Assembly: GCF_028331445.1 (NCBI RefSeq)
Contig: NZ_JAQMHX010000010.1
Location: 93,982-157,981 of the forward strand
From: Candidatus Phyllobacterium onerii
GTDB lineage: Bacteria > Pseudomonadota > Alphaproteobacteria > Rhizobiales > Rhizobiaceae
DNA length: 64,000 nucleotides
Direction of reading: 5' to 3'
The notes under the pieces were generated by a model, which had not been told where the DNA came from, did not search any database, and saw only the letters and a list, made by a program, of their open reading frames with translations. The translations under genes and the position numbers were made by a program. Positions 55,361 to 64,000 of this stretch are shown here, piece after piece (position 1 is the stretch's first letter; every line of letters starts with the position of its first letter).

Positions 55361-55792
55361 AGGCAGGGGTGTGAATAAGCTTAATGTCCCGACCCGCGGT
55401 CCAACCTCAAGACGCAAGTCTCGTGGAAGCGGTCATCCAATAAACCGTAACTCGCCAACAATTGCGCGCCCAAGGCAATCATCGCCACAGGGTTGCTGCT
55501 AAGTGTTTCCGCCGCTCAGAGCGCCGCATTGACTCACTAGCTCGTGCCTTTAGTCCTAATCCTCTTGGGACCTAAGTGTTGTCAAAGTCGCAGGACCTTC
55601 AGAACTATCAAGCTGGCCTGCGCGTCGCCATCATCCGACCATCGAAACTCGTGCCAATCATGTTGACAATCCCGCGATACCAGCGGGTGCGGTCAATACG
55701 ATCCAAGATCACGGGACAATGCAACAAGCGTCCGCATAAGCGGCGCGGTCGGAATACGCCATGCCGGCGATTCTATTGGGGAGAATAACAAA
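55361..55792. other. Upstream region of the giant peroxidase gene
   Basis: About 430 bp with no convincing gene. It should hold the promoter of the peroxidase gene; GGGGAG lies nine bases before its ATG. I see no strong operator or terminator. Confidence 0.4.
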
Positions 55793-58700
55793 ATGGTAAA
55801 CTATATCCGTTCCGATCTGGACTTCATTCTCGAGCAGATCAAGATCGCCGAAAAGCACGCCGCATATGTTGCCAATCCCAATGATCCGAACGCTGCGCCG
55901 CTTTTCGGTGTGGGCGCTGCCGGCCAGGTCGGGTCCGTTCCAGCCTATACACTTAGCCTGGGGCTGCGGACCGTCGACGGTTCATACAACAACCTGTTGC
56001 CTGGACAAGAAATGTGGGGCTCTGCAGACCTGCCGTTCCCCGAATTGCTTGATCCTGCATATCGCAATGCCGATGGTACCCTGTTCGATCCCGATGGTCC
56101 GGGGCCGGCTCCAGGGATGCCGACGTCCCCCAACTATAATCCGTCGAACGACCCCAATTCGCTGGTATTCGACTCCAGTCTGCGCACGATCTCGAACCTG
56201 ATCGTTGATCAGACGCTCGGCAACCCCGCGGCTATCATCAAGGGGTTGCAGGTGGGCGGCCTCGTCGCCGCGGACCTTGCCAATGTGGCTCTCGTGCAGA
56301 ACATTTATGCCGCCTACAAGCCTTTTGCTGATGCGGAATACCAAGCGCGCGTTGTCATGGAGAACGCAAAATCAGCTGCCAACGCCCTCAGCGACGGCGA
56401 CCCGCTCACGCCGCCGGGTGCCGCCGAACAGGCGGCTCTCGATGCGCTGGCAACGGCGACGGCCGCGCACGATGTCACCGTAACCAATCTTGAAGCGGCG
56501 AGCGTCGTTCGCGATACCGCACTTGAGCCGTTCGGCATCGCCATGGATGGCGACAACGTCCAGATCACCAACGTCTCGCCCGACGTCGGCCTGTCGGCAC
56601 CGTTCAATTCCTGGTTCACCCTATTCGGCCAGTTCTTCGATCACGGCCTTGATCTTGTAAACAAAGGCGGCAGCGGCACCGTATTCATTCCGCTACAGCC
56701 CGATGACCCACTATATGTTGAGGGCAGTCACACCAACTTCATGGTGCTGACGCGCGCGACGGTGGGCCCTGGTGCCGATGGCGTTTTGGGAACGGCCGAC
56801 GACACGCGTCCAGTCAACACCACGACGCCTTTCGTCGATCAAAACCAGACCTATACTTCGCACGCCTCCCATCAGGTTTTCTTGCGTCAATACGCGATGG
56901 GTGCGGATGGCAAGCCGCACGCTACCGGCAACCTCATTGAAGGTGGTGGCGCGCAGCCGGGTGGTATGGCGACCTGGGCTGATGTCAAGGAACAAGCCAA
57001 GATGCTTGGCATTCTCCTGACCGACCAGGATGTTGGCGCCGTGCCTCTGCTGCGCACCGACGCTTATGGCAACTTCATCCCGAATGCCGCGGGCTTTGCC
57101 CAAGTCATTACAGGCGTCGGGGCCGATGGCATTCCCAATACTGCAGACGACATCGTTATTTCAGGTACGCCCGCCGCGCCGGTGCCGCTGACAAGTGCAA
57201 TTCGCATCAATGCGGCATTCCTGGCCGATATCGCCCATGACGCGGTTCCGAACGGCATTGCGGACGGCGACATCGAAATCGGCCTTCAGAACCCCGGCAA
57301 CAACCCGGCCGTCTATGATAACGAATTGCTCGATGCGCACTTCATTGCCGGCGACGGCCGCGTTAACGAAAACATCGGCCTGACCGCCGTGCATCACATT
57401 TTCCATTCTGAACATAACCGGCTTGCCCAGCATACCAAGGAAGTGGTGCTCGCCAGCAAGGATATGGCCTTCATCAATGAGTGGCTCGACGTCGACCTGA
57501 CGCAGACGCAGGTCGATGCCATCCCGACGGACCCGATTGCTCTTGCAGCTTATGCCGACACCCTGACCTGGGATGGCGAACGCTTGTTTCAGGCCGCCAA
57601 GTTCGGCACGGAAATGCAGTACCAGCATACCGTGTTCGAGGATTTTGCTCGCAAAATTCAACCCAATATTGATTTCTTCGTAGTGCCTGACGGCTATCAC
57701 GCCGACATCAACCCGGCCATCGTCGCCGAGTTCGCTCACGTGGTTTACCGCTTCGGCCATTCCATGCTGACCGAGCAGATCGATAGGCTCGATGCCTCGT
57801 TCACCAATGATCAGATCAGCCTTATTCAGGGCTTCCTCAATCCGATCGAGTTCGACTCAGGCCACACCATCGCCGACGGCATTGCTGCGGGCGACATCAT
57901 CCGCGGCATGACGCGCCAGGTCGGCAATGAGATCGACGAGTTCGTCACCAGTGCGCTGCGCAACAACCTGCTCGGCCTGCCTCTCGACCTGGCAACCATC
58001 AATCTGGCGCGTGGCCGGGATACCGGCGTGCCTTCGTTGAACGCCGCTCGCCGCGATTTCTACGAGGCAAGTTCGCATGCGCCTGAACTCAAACCCTATG
58101 ATAGTTGGGTGGAGTTCGCTGGTAACCTCAAGAATGAAGCTTCCGTCATCAACTTCATGGCGGCTTATGGCCTCCATTCTTCCATCACCGCCGAAACGAC
58201 GATCGAAGGCAAGCGCGATGCCGCCATGCTGCTGATCTTTGGCGACATGGATATCGATGGCGATGGCATTGTCGACCTTGCGCCCGCTGACCGCCTGGAT
58301 TTCCTCAACGGTACCGGCGCCTGGGCCAATGTCAACGGCATCACCACAACCGGTTTGGACAATATCGACCTGTGGATCGGCGGTCTCGCGGAAAAGATCC
58401 TGCCGTTTGGCGGCATGCTCGGTTCGACCTTCAACTTCGTGTTCGAAGTTCAGCTCGAACAACTTCAGGACGGCGACCGGTTCTACTACCTACAGCGACT
58501 TGACGGCCTGCATCTGTTGTCTGAAATGGAAAACAACACTTTCGCCAAGATCATCAGCCTCAATGCCGACGCGGGCCACCTTCCTTCGGACGTGTTCTCG
58601 ACCCCCGGCCTGATCCTGGAAGTGGACCGGACCAAGCAATGGAACCCCGGCCTCGGCGAAACCGCCGGCGCGGACGGCATCCTGCTCGATGACCCGGCCA

Positions 58701-61700
58701 CGACCAATGTCGATGAATCTGCCGACAATCTCGGCAACGACCCGACTGGGGGCAGCATTCTGACCCCGCTGGTGATCCGCAACAATCCCGCCACCCCGGG
58801 CGCTGACACCAATTACCTGAAATATACCGGCACTGAACACGTCCTGCTGGGCGGCACCGATGGGGATGATATCCTGATCGGCAGCGAGGGGGACGACACG
58901 CTTTATGCCGACGGTGGCAATGACCGGCTCGAAGGGGGCTCCGGTAACGACTCCTACTTCGGCGGCGACGGCGACGACATTATCACCGATTTGTTCGGTG
59001 ACGACATCATCCGCTCTGGCGCGGGTCACGATGCGATCAATGCCGGCGCTGGCGTCGATCTGATCGTCGGTGACGCGGGCCAGGACTTCATCATCCTGGG
59101 CGCCGACTTGCTCGACGAAGCCTTCGGCGGCGTCGGCAATGACTTCGTGCTCGGCAGCAAGACCACCGAGCAGACGTTGGGCGGCGAAGGCGATGACTGG
59201 ATCGAGGTGGGAGCGTGGACCGGCGCGGTCGGCGACGATTTCGACGACCAGTTCCAGGCCGACGCGGTCAAGGGGCATGACGTGTTCCATGGCGACGGCG
59301 GCTTTGACGAGTTCATTGGCGAAGGGGGCGACGATATCTGGTTCGGCAGTCTCGGCCGTGGCAAGTTCGACGGCATGTCCGGCTATGACTGGACCACTTA
59401 TGCCGACATGAACTTCCCTGTGGACGTCGATCTCGCCCGGCAGATCCTGCCCGGCGTACCGGTGCTTCCAGCCAACGTGGCGCTGGATACCTTTACCCAG
59501 GTGGAAGGTGCCTCGGGCTCCAAATTCGCCGACGTGATCCGCGGCACCGACGTCACCGCTGCAGATGTGCCGACCGAAGGCTTCCGTGGCAGTGCACTCG
59601 ACGCCGAGGGCCTCGCCCTGATCGGCGGGCTACAGCAACTGCTGGTGGGTGCGGGCGCGACCTCGTTCGATGCCCAGGGTAGCTTCGTCGGCGGTAATAT
59701 CTTGCTCGGCGGCGACGGCAGCGACCTCATCGAAGGCCGCGGCGGCGACGACATCATCGACGGCGACAAATGGCTGCGGGTGCGCATCGCTGTGATGTCC
59801 ACCTTCGACGCCAATGGTCCGACCGGCGACACGGTGCTTAGTTACCATGACTCAATGAAGACGCTGGTTTCGCAGGTTATGGCCGGAACTATCAATCCCG
59901 GCCAGCTCAAGATCGTCCGCGATATTGTCTCGACCGGAGATGCCACGCCTGACGTCGACACTGCCGTCTATTCGGACCTGCGTGCCAGTTATTCGTTCTC
60001 GGCCAATGCCGACGGCACGCTGGTGGTTTCCCATACCGGTGGCACCGCGCTTGACGGCACCGACATGCTGCGGAACATCGAACGGTTGCAGTTCAGCGAT
60101 GGCAGCGCAATCAACGTCATCGTGGGTACGCCCTATAACGACAATGGGGTGGCGCCACAGGGCGCACCCCCGCTCAACCAGCCGGCGCTCAATGGCACGG
60201 CCGGAGACGACCTCATCGTGGGCCTCGCCGGTGCCGACATCCTCAACGGCAATGCCGGCAACGACATCCTCGTCGGCGGTGCCGATGGCACGAACTCGAC
60301 AACGGCGACGGCAACCTATGCGGACACCTTCAACTCCGGAAGCAACAGCCGCCAGGATGGCACCGCAAACTTCGCAACGAACTGGGCTGAGTCTGGTGAC
60401 TTCGGTGGCACGACTACGGGCCAGATCCGAATCGATGACGGCACCGACGCTCTAAGGTTCTATGGCGGCACGAACGCGGCAGACTACAATGGCGCGCAGA
60501 TTACGCGGACGATGAATCTCTCAACCGCGACGACTGCGACCATCACCTACTCGGCCAACCCGGACAATCTTGATGCCGGTGAATCCGTTACGGTCCAGTT
60601 CGCGGCGGACGGCACGACCTTCGTGACGTTGCAGACCATCACCGGCGACGGTGGAACAACGAACTATACCCACAACCTCACAGGGCCGTTCGCGGCGAAC
60701 GCAGCGATCCGCTTCGTGACGACGGCGATGAACGCCACCAATGAGGGTGTCAGTATCGACAACCTGGTCATTACTCGCGCTACTGTCACCGTCAGCACTG
60801 CCGGGGACACCCTCAACGGCGGGCTGGGCAACGACACCTATTCGTTCAGCCTGGGCGACGGCAACGACACGATCAACGAAGCGGTGAATGCGACCAGTGG
60901 TGGGACGGCGGATCGAATCTCGATCCTGGCGCCGACCACCGGTATTGATCCGGTCACACTGCTGCCGATCATGACGATGACGGCCCTCAACGCCAGTGAC
61001 AGCAACACCGGGACTAACACGGGCGACCTGGTCATCAATTACGGCCTGGCTGCGGGCAATTCGCAAACGGTCACGGTGGCCGGCCATTTCACCGGCGGCA
61101 ATGCCGAGACGGGTGTCGAACGCATAAACTTCAATGGTGCGCAATACGAGGGCTACCAGCTCGGCGCCGAGGACTATCTGATTAACCGCGCCGACCCGAA
61201 CAACAATACACGCGTTGACCTGACGGGCTCGCTGGTCAACAATTTCGTGGCTGGCGAGAATGGCACCAATGACACCATCACCGGCGGCAGTGGCAATGAC
61301 CTGATCTTCGGCGGCACCGGCAACAATACGCTCAACGGCGGCCTTGGCGACGACCTTCTGGTTGGCGGCACTGGCACCGATACGCTGGATGGCGGCGCTG
61401 ACCTCGACACTATGGTCGGCCTCGGCGGCAACGACACCTATATCGTTGATGATGTCGGCGACGTGGTTGTCGAAGCCCTCAATGCGGGCACGGACACGGT
61501 GGAAACCCTGCTGGCTGCGCTCTCTATCGAGCTGATGGCCAATGTCGAAAACCTGACCTATACCGGCGTCGATGCCGACCAGTTCGTCGGTACCGGCAAT
61601 GCGGGCAATAACGTGATCAGCGGCGGCGATCTTGCCGATACGCTGAGCGGTCTGGCCGGCAACGACACGTTGCAAGGCGGGCTCGGGGCCGACGCGATGA

Positions 61701-64000
61701 CCGGCGGTGACGGCAGCGACGTCTACTTCGTGGACGAAGCAGGCGATGTGGTAACCGAGACTTCCGCCCTTGTTACAGACATCGACAGGGTTGAATCCGA
61801 CATCTCCTATATTCTCGGCGCTAATGTCGAAAACCTCGACCTCAACGGCGCCAATGCCGACATCAACGGCACGGGTAACGCTCTCAACAACATCATCAAC
61901 GGCAATGACGGCATCAACCAGTTGTTCGGCGGTGGCGGTAACGATACGCTTGCCGGCAATGACGGCAATGACCTGCTCGACGGCGGCGAGGGTAATGACA
62001 TCCTCAATGGCGGCGACGACAACGACACCATTATCGGTGGTGCCGGCAACGACACCATTGACGTGGGCAACGGTTTCAACACCATCGTCTATAACGCTGC
62101 CGGTTTCGGTGCGGATACGATTGCAAGCTTCGATGCAGCTGGCGGAACGCCCGCAAGTCAGGACCGCATCGATCTTAGCGGGCTCGGGGTCACGGCGGCG
62201 AATTTTGCCCAACGTGTGTTCGAATCCACTTCTGGCGGTAACACGATCATTACAGTGCGTGAGAATGGAGCGGCCTCGGCGATCCAGGGCACGATCCAAA
62301 TCAACGGCGTCACCAATGCCAATATCGATGTCACGGACTTCACCCTGGCGGCAGCTGCACCACCCGTGTTCGGCGTCGGCACCGCTGCTGCGAACACGAT
62401 TACCGGCAACGCTGCTGCCAATACCATTAATGGCCTCGGGGGCAACGACACTCTGAGTGGTGCCGGCGGCGACGATGTCATCAACGGCGGCGAAGGTGCA
62501 GACGTCCTCAACGGCGGCGATGGCAACGACACGCTCAGTGGAGGAACAAATATTGCCAACGGCACCTATGCAGATACTTTCGGTGCCGTGGCTTATAACA
62601 ACAACAACGGGACGCTCAACTTCGCTGGTAACTGGACAGAGACTGGCGACAACAACTCGGCGACTACTGGCGATATCCTTATCACCAACAACCAACTGAG
62701 GTTTGCTGGAACGATCGACACCAATGATTTCATCCAGCGCTCGATCAATCTGACCGGAGCCACGGCACCGACCCTTTCCTTCAACTATCAGGGTACCGCT
62801 GCTGGCGAGACCATCGCTGTTGAAGCATTGAATGGCGGTACTTGGCAGTCTCTCGGGACGCTGGGAGGAGCAACCAGCGGCGCATTCGTCGCCGCACTTG
62901 ATCCGGCCCACTCGGCTATCAGATTCCGTACCACAAGCGGTTTTGATGCCGCCGAGACGTTCAATATCGACAATGTAACCGTAACTTTGGGTGCCAACAG
63001 CGGTGTCGACACCATCAACGGCGATGCCGGCGACGATACAATCATCTGGAACGCCAATGCGGCGGCTCCGACCGACGGCCGTGACATCGTCAACGGTGGT
63101 ACCGAAGGGGCACTTGGCGATACGTTCGTCATGACCGGCAATGGTTCGGCCGAGACGTTCCGGATCTATACCCGGGCAGCTTTCCTCGCCGTGGTTGGAA
63201 ACGCAGCTGTTCCGCTGGCTGCGGCGACAGAGATCGTCGTTACCCGCAACGGTACCAATGCGGCGGCCATCATCGCTGAATTGGCGGAGATCGAGGAAAT
63301 CCGCGTCAACGGCGCTGATCCTTCCGGTAACGGAGCGGCCGGCGGGGACAACTTCGAGATCATCGGTGATTTCTCGGCGACCAGCCTGCGGCTCAACACC
63401 ATCACCATCGATGGTGATGCAGGAGACGACAACATCGATATCACGTCACTCAGCTCGGCTCACCGCATCGTGTTCAAGTCCAATGGCGGCAATGACACCA
63501 TCATTGGAACCCTGCGTCCGCAGGATGTGGTCGAGCTGCCAAATGGGGCCACCATTGCTGACTACGAAGTGACAATCGAAGACGGTGTCACGACCATGAC
63601 CAGCGGTGAACATACCATCAAATTCACCGCCCCCGACGGGATGCCGCAAATTGGCGACGACCCCATCGACGATGAAGATGAGGACGACGAAGAAGAAACC
63701 GAACTTCCCGGCGGCAATGACGACGAGGATGATGAGGAAGACGACGACGATAACGACGATCATCACACGGGCGGCGGTGGTTGCGACGATGATGATGACG
63801 ATGCTCCGGCACCGGGAGCAGACTCTGGCGCAACTGGCGCACCGGTTATCGGTACGGCCAATGCCGATGTCCTGCTTGGAACTGTCAATGGCGAGAACAT
63901 CATAGCATTGGGCGGCAATGACACGGTGGTGGGCGGCGGCGGTGCCGATGTCATCCGCGGCGATGAAGGCGATGATTTCATCAGTGCGGAAGGCGGCGAT
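55793..64000 (+). CDS. Giant secreted animal-type haem peroxidase with RTX repeats (3' end outside window)
   Basis: An uninterrupted frame of 2736 codons runs to the window end. Residues ~1-1000 are an animal-haem-peroxidase domain. The distal motif WFTLFGQFFDHGLDL gives Asp283-His284, VHHIFHSEHNRLAQ lies at ~530-545, HVVYRFGHSML carries the proximal His656, and the later motif is LARGRDTGVPSLNAARRDF. From ~residue 1015, RTX-type GGxGxDxL nonapeptides occur in several blocks and should bind calcium and direct type I secretion via a C-terminal signal not seen here. There is no N-terminal signal peptide. Related rhizobial and pseudomonad proteins are 3000+ aa. Confidence 0.88.
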   Translation, partial: MVNYIRSDLDFILEQIKIAEKHAAYVANPNDPNAAPLFGVGAAGQVGSVPAYTLSLGLRTVDGSYNNLLPGQEMWGSADLPFPELLDPAYRNADGTLFDPDGPGPAPGMPTSPNYNPSNDPNSLVFDSSLRTISNLIVDQTLGNPAAIIKGLQVGGLVAADLANVALVQNIYAAYKPFADAEYQARVVMENAKSAANALSDGDPLTPPGAAEQAALDALATATAAHDVTVTNLEAASVVRDTALEPFGIAMDGDNVQITNVSPDVGLSAPFNSWFTLFGQFFDHGLDLVNKGGSGTVFIPLQPDDPLYVEGSHTNFMVLTRATVGPGADGVLGTADDTRPVNTTTPFVDQNQTYTSHASHQVFLRQYAMGADGKPHATGNLIEGGGAQPGGMATWADVKEQAKMLGILLTDQDVGAVPLLRTDAYGNFIPNAAGFAQVITGVGADGIPNTADDIVISGTPAAPVPLTSAIRINAAFLADIAHDAVPNGIADGDIEIGLQNPGNNPAVYDNELLDAHFIAGDGRVNENIGLTAVHHIFHSEHNRLAQHTKEVVLASKDMAFINEWLDVDLTQTQVDAIPTDPIALAAYADTLTWDGERLFQAAKFGTEMQYQHTVFEDFARKIQPNIDFFVVPDGYHADINPAIVAEFAHVVYRFGHSMLTEQIDRLDASFTNDQISLIQGFLNPIEFDSGHTIADGIAAGDIIRGMTRQVGNEIDEFVTSALRNNLLGLPLDLATINLARGRDTGVPSLNAARRDFYEASSHAPELKPYDSWVEFAGNLKNEASVINFMAAYGLHSSITAETTIEGKRDAAMLLIFGDMDIDGDGIVDLAPADRLDFLNGTGAWANVNGITTTGLDNIDLWIGGLAEKILPFGGMLGSTFNFVFEVQLEQLQDGDRFYYLQRLDGLHLLSEMENNTFAKIISLNADAGHLPSDVFSTPGLILEVDRTKQWNPGLGETAGADGILLDDPATTNVDESADNLGNDPTGGSILTPLVIRNNPATPGADTNYLKYTGTEHVLLGGTDGDDILIGSEGDDTLYADGGNDRLEGGSGNDSYFGGDGDDIITDLFGDDIIRSGAGHDAINAGAGVDLIVGDAGQDFIILGADLLDEAFGGVGNDFVLGSKTTEQTLGGEGDDWIEVGAWTGAVGDDFDDQFQADAVKGHDVFHGDGGFDEFIGEGGDDIWFGSLGRGKFDGMSGYDWTTYADMNFPVDVDLARQILPGVPVLPANVALDTFTQVEGASGSKFADVIRGTDVTAADVPTEGFRGSALDAEGLALIGGLQQLLVGAGATSFDAQGSFVGGNILLGGDGSDLIEGRGGDDIIDGDKWLRVRIAVMSTFDANGPTGDTVLSYHDSMKTLVSQVMAGTINPGQLKIVRDIVSTGDATPDVDTAVYSDLRASYSFSANADGTLVVSHTGGTALDGTDMLRNIERLQFSDGSAINVIVGTPYNDNGVAPQGAPPLNQPALNGTAGDDLIVGLAGADILNGNAGNDILVGGADGTNSTTATATYADTFNSGSNSRQDGTANFATNWAESGDFGGTTTGQIRIDDGTDALRFYGGTNAADYNGAQITRTMNLSTATTATITYSANPDNLDAGESVTVQFAADGTTFVTLQTITGDGGTTNYTHNLTGPFAANAAIRFVTTAMNATNEGVSIDNLVITRATVTVSTAGDTLNGGLGNDTYSFSLGDGNDTINEAVNATSGGTADRISILAPTTGIDPVTLLPIMTMTALNASDSNTGTNTGDLVINYGLAAGNSQTVTVAGHFTGGNAETGVERINFNGAQYEGYQLGAEDYLINRADPNNNTRVDLTGSLVNNFVAGENGTNDTITGGSGNDLIFGGTGNNTLNGGLGDDLLVGGTGTDTLDGGADLDTMVGLGGNDTYIVDDVGDVVVEALNAGTDTVETLLAALSIELMANVENLTYTGVDADQFVGTGNAGNNVISGGDLADTLSGLAGNDTLQGGLGADAMTGGDGSDVYFVDEAGDVVTETSALVTDIDRVESDISYILGANVENLDLNGANADINGTGNALNNIINGNDGINQLFGGGGNDTLAGNDGNDLLDGGEGNDILNGGDDNDTIIGGAGNDTIDVGNGFNTIVYNAAGFGADTIASFDAAGGTPASQDRIDLSGLGVTAANFAQRVFESTSGGNTIITVRENGAASAIQGTIQINGVTNANIDVTDFTLAAAAPPVFGVGTAAANTITGNAAANTINGLGGNDTLSGAGGDDVINGGEGADVLNGGDGNDTLSGGTNIANGTYADTFGAVAYNNNNGTLNFAGNWTETGDNNSATTGDILITNNQLRFAGTIDTNDFIQRSINLTGATAPTLSFNYQGTAAGETIAVEALNGGTWQSLGTLGGATSGAFVAALDPAHSAIRFRTTSGFDAAETFNIDNVTVTLGANSGVDTINGDAGDDTIIWNANAAAPTDGRDIVNGGTEGALGDTFVMTGNGSAETFRIYTRAAFLAVVGNAAVPLAAATEIVVTRNGTNAAAIIAELAEIEEIRVNGADPSGNGAAGGDNFEIIGDFSATSLRLNTITIDGDAGDDNIDITSLSSAHRIVFKSNGGNDTIIGTLRPQDVVELPNGATIADYEVTIEDGVTTMTSGEHTIKFTAPDGMPQIGDDPIDDEDEDDEEETELPGGNDDEDDEEDDDDNDDHHTGGGGCDDDDDDAPAPGADSGATGAPVIGTANADVLLGTVNGENIIALGGNDTVVGGGGADVIRGDEGDDFISAEGGD
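58838..59350 (+). repeat. First RTX repeat block of the peroxidase
   Basis: Coding repeats of the GGxGxDxLx type, for example LGGTDGDDILIGSEGDDTLY and GGSGNDSYFGGDGDDIIT. They form parallel beta-rolls that fold on binding Ca2+ outside the cell. Further blocks occur near 59690-59770, 60190-60290, 60810-60870, 61250-61440, 61600-61720, 61900-62070, 62390-62550 and 63850-64000. Confidence 0.8.
60314..60780 (+). repeat. Beta-sandwich-like insert module A between RTX blocks
   Basis: About 155 residues beginning TYADTFNSGSNSR, with NFATNWAESGD, IRIDDGTDALRFYGG and a late SIDNLVITRA. It is not RTX sequence and resembles module B at 62564-62995, so the two are probably duplicated extracellular beta domains. 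Confidence 0.55.
62564..62995 (+). repeat. Beta-sandwich-like insert module B between RTX blocks
   Basis: About 144 residues beginning TYADTFGAVAYN, with LNFAGNWTETGD, ILITNNQLRFAG and a late FNIDNVTVTLG. The order of motifs matches module A. The two share the start TYADTF, NFA-NW-E-GD, LRF-G and IDN-V. Confidence 0.55.
63656..63802 (+). other. Polyacidic segment of the peroxidase
   Basis: Residues ~2622-2670 hold 32 Asp/Glu out of 49, including runs of four to six Asp. A His-His pair and a single Cys (GGGGC) are included. It lies between the last non-RTX part and a new RTX block. It may bind Ca2+ or other cations, or act as a charged spacer. Confidence 0.7.

Noticed and set aside
55576..55788. 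70-codon frame directly before the peroxidase gene
   Set aside because: No family resemblance and it overlaps the probable promoter and ribosome-site region.
60521..62911. Long minus-strand open frame of 796 codons
   Set aside because: It is antisense to the RTX peroxidase. Its length comes from the GC-rich repeat codons, and it matches no family.

Overview
The window reads as a chromosome segment of an alphaproteobacterium, most likely Hyphomicrobiales (Rhizobium/Brucella/Phyllobacterium relatives). The evidence is moderately high GC, dense operons joined by ATGA or TAATG overlaps, and many solute transporters each with its own LacI, GntR or MarR regulator. The genus cannot be fixed from the sequence alone.

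Layout. (1) 1-12980: an indolepyruvate:ferredoxin oxidoreductase pair (the first gene is cut by the window edge) faces a seven-gene minus-strand operon for aerobic anthranilate degradation through 2-aminobenzoyl-CoA: CoA ligase, monooxygenase/reductase, SDR, crotonase, acyl-CoA dehydrogenase, RidA and an embedded MarR. Two further beta-oxidation genes diverge from it across a pair of palindromes. (2) 12981-17450: a GlcG-like gene, a Fic protein with an N-terminal winged-helix-like region preceded by five exact 24-bp iterons, and two decayed genes. (3) 17608-24122: a GntR / PdxA-like dehydrogenase / tripartite tricarboxylate transporter / SAF-domain oxidoreductase cassette. (4) 24993-29909: a LacI regulator, a polar amino-acid ABC transporter with permease and ATPase fused, and an FAD oxidoreductase. 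(5) 30136-39885: a second LacI regulator followed by an operon resembling frl (Amadori-product) operons: SIS deglycase, sugar ABC transporter, FrlC-like isomerase, FrlD-like kinase, FAD oxidoreductase and ABC ATPase.

(6) 40032-55360 is an accessory, decaying region. It holds four toxin-antitoxin style modules (TumE/TumA with a frameshifted toxin, an excisionase-like/PIN pair, VapBC, HipBA), fragments of IS30 and IS110 elements, and pseudogenes (pepT, capA, an oligopeptide ABC ATPase, MFS, cyclopropane synthase). Intact genes among them are an amine-oxidase-like flavoprotein, a CPA1 antiporter and a small Rmf/CrpP-like protein. (7) 55793 to the end: one uninterrupted reading frame of at least 2736 codons encoding an animal-type haem peroxidase followed by RTX calcium-binding repeats. 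It runs off the window.

Together the first 40 kb is a block of catabolic cassettes for aromatic and nitrogenous compounds, each paired with its own transporter or regulator. The next 15 kb looks like an insertion and deletion hot spot. All function assignments rest on recognising motifs and family resemblance by eye; no database search was run.
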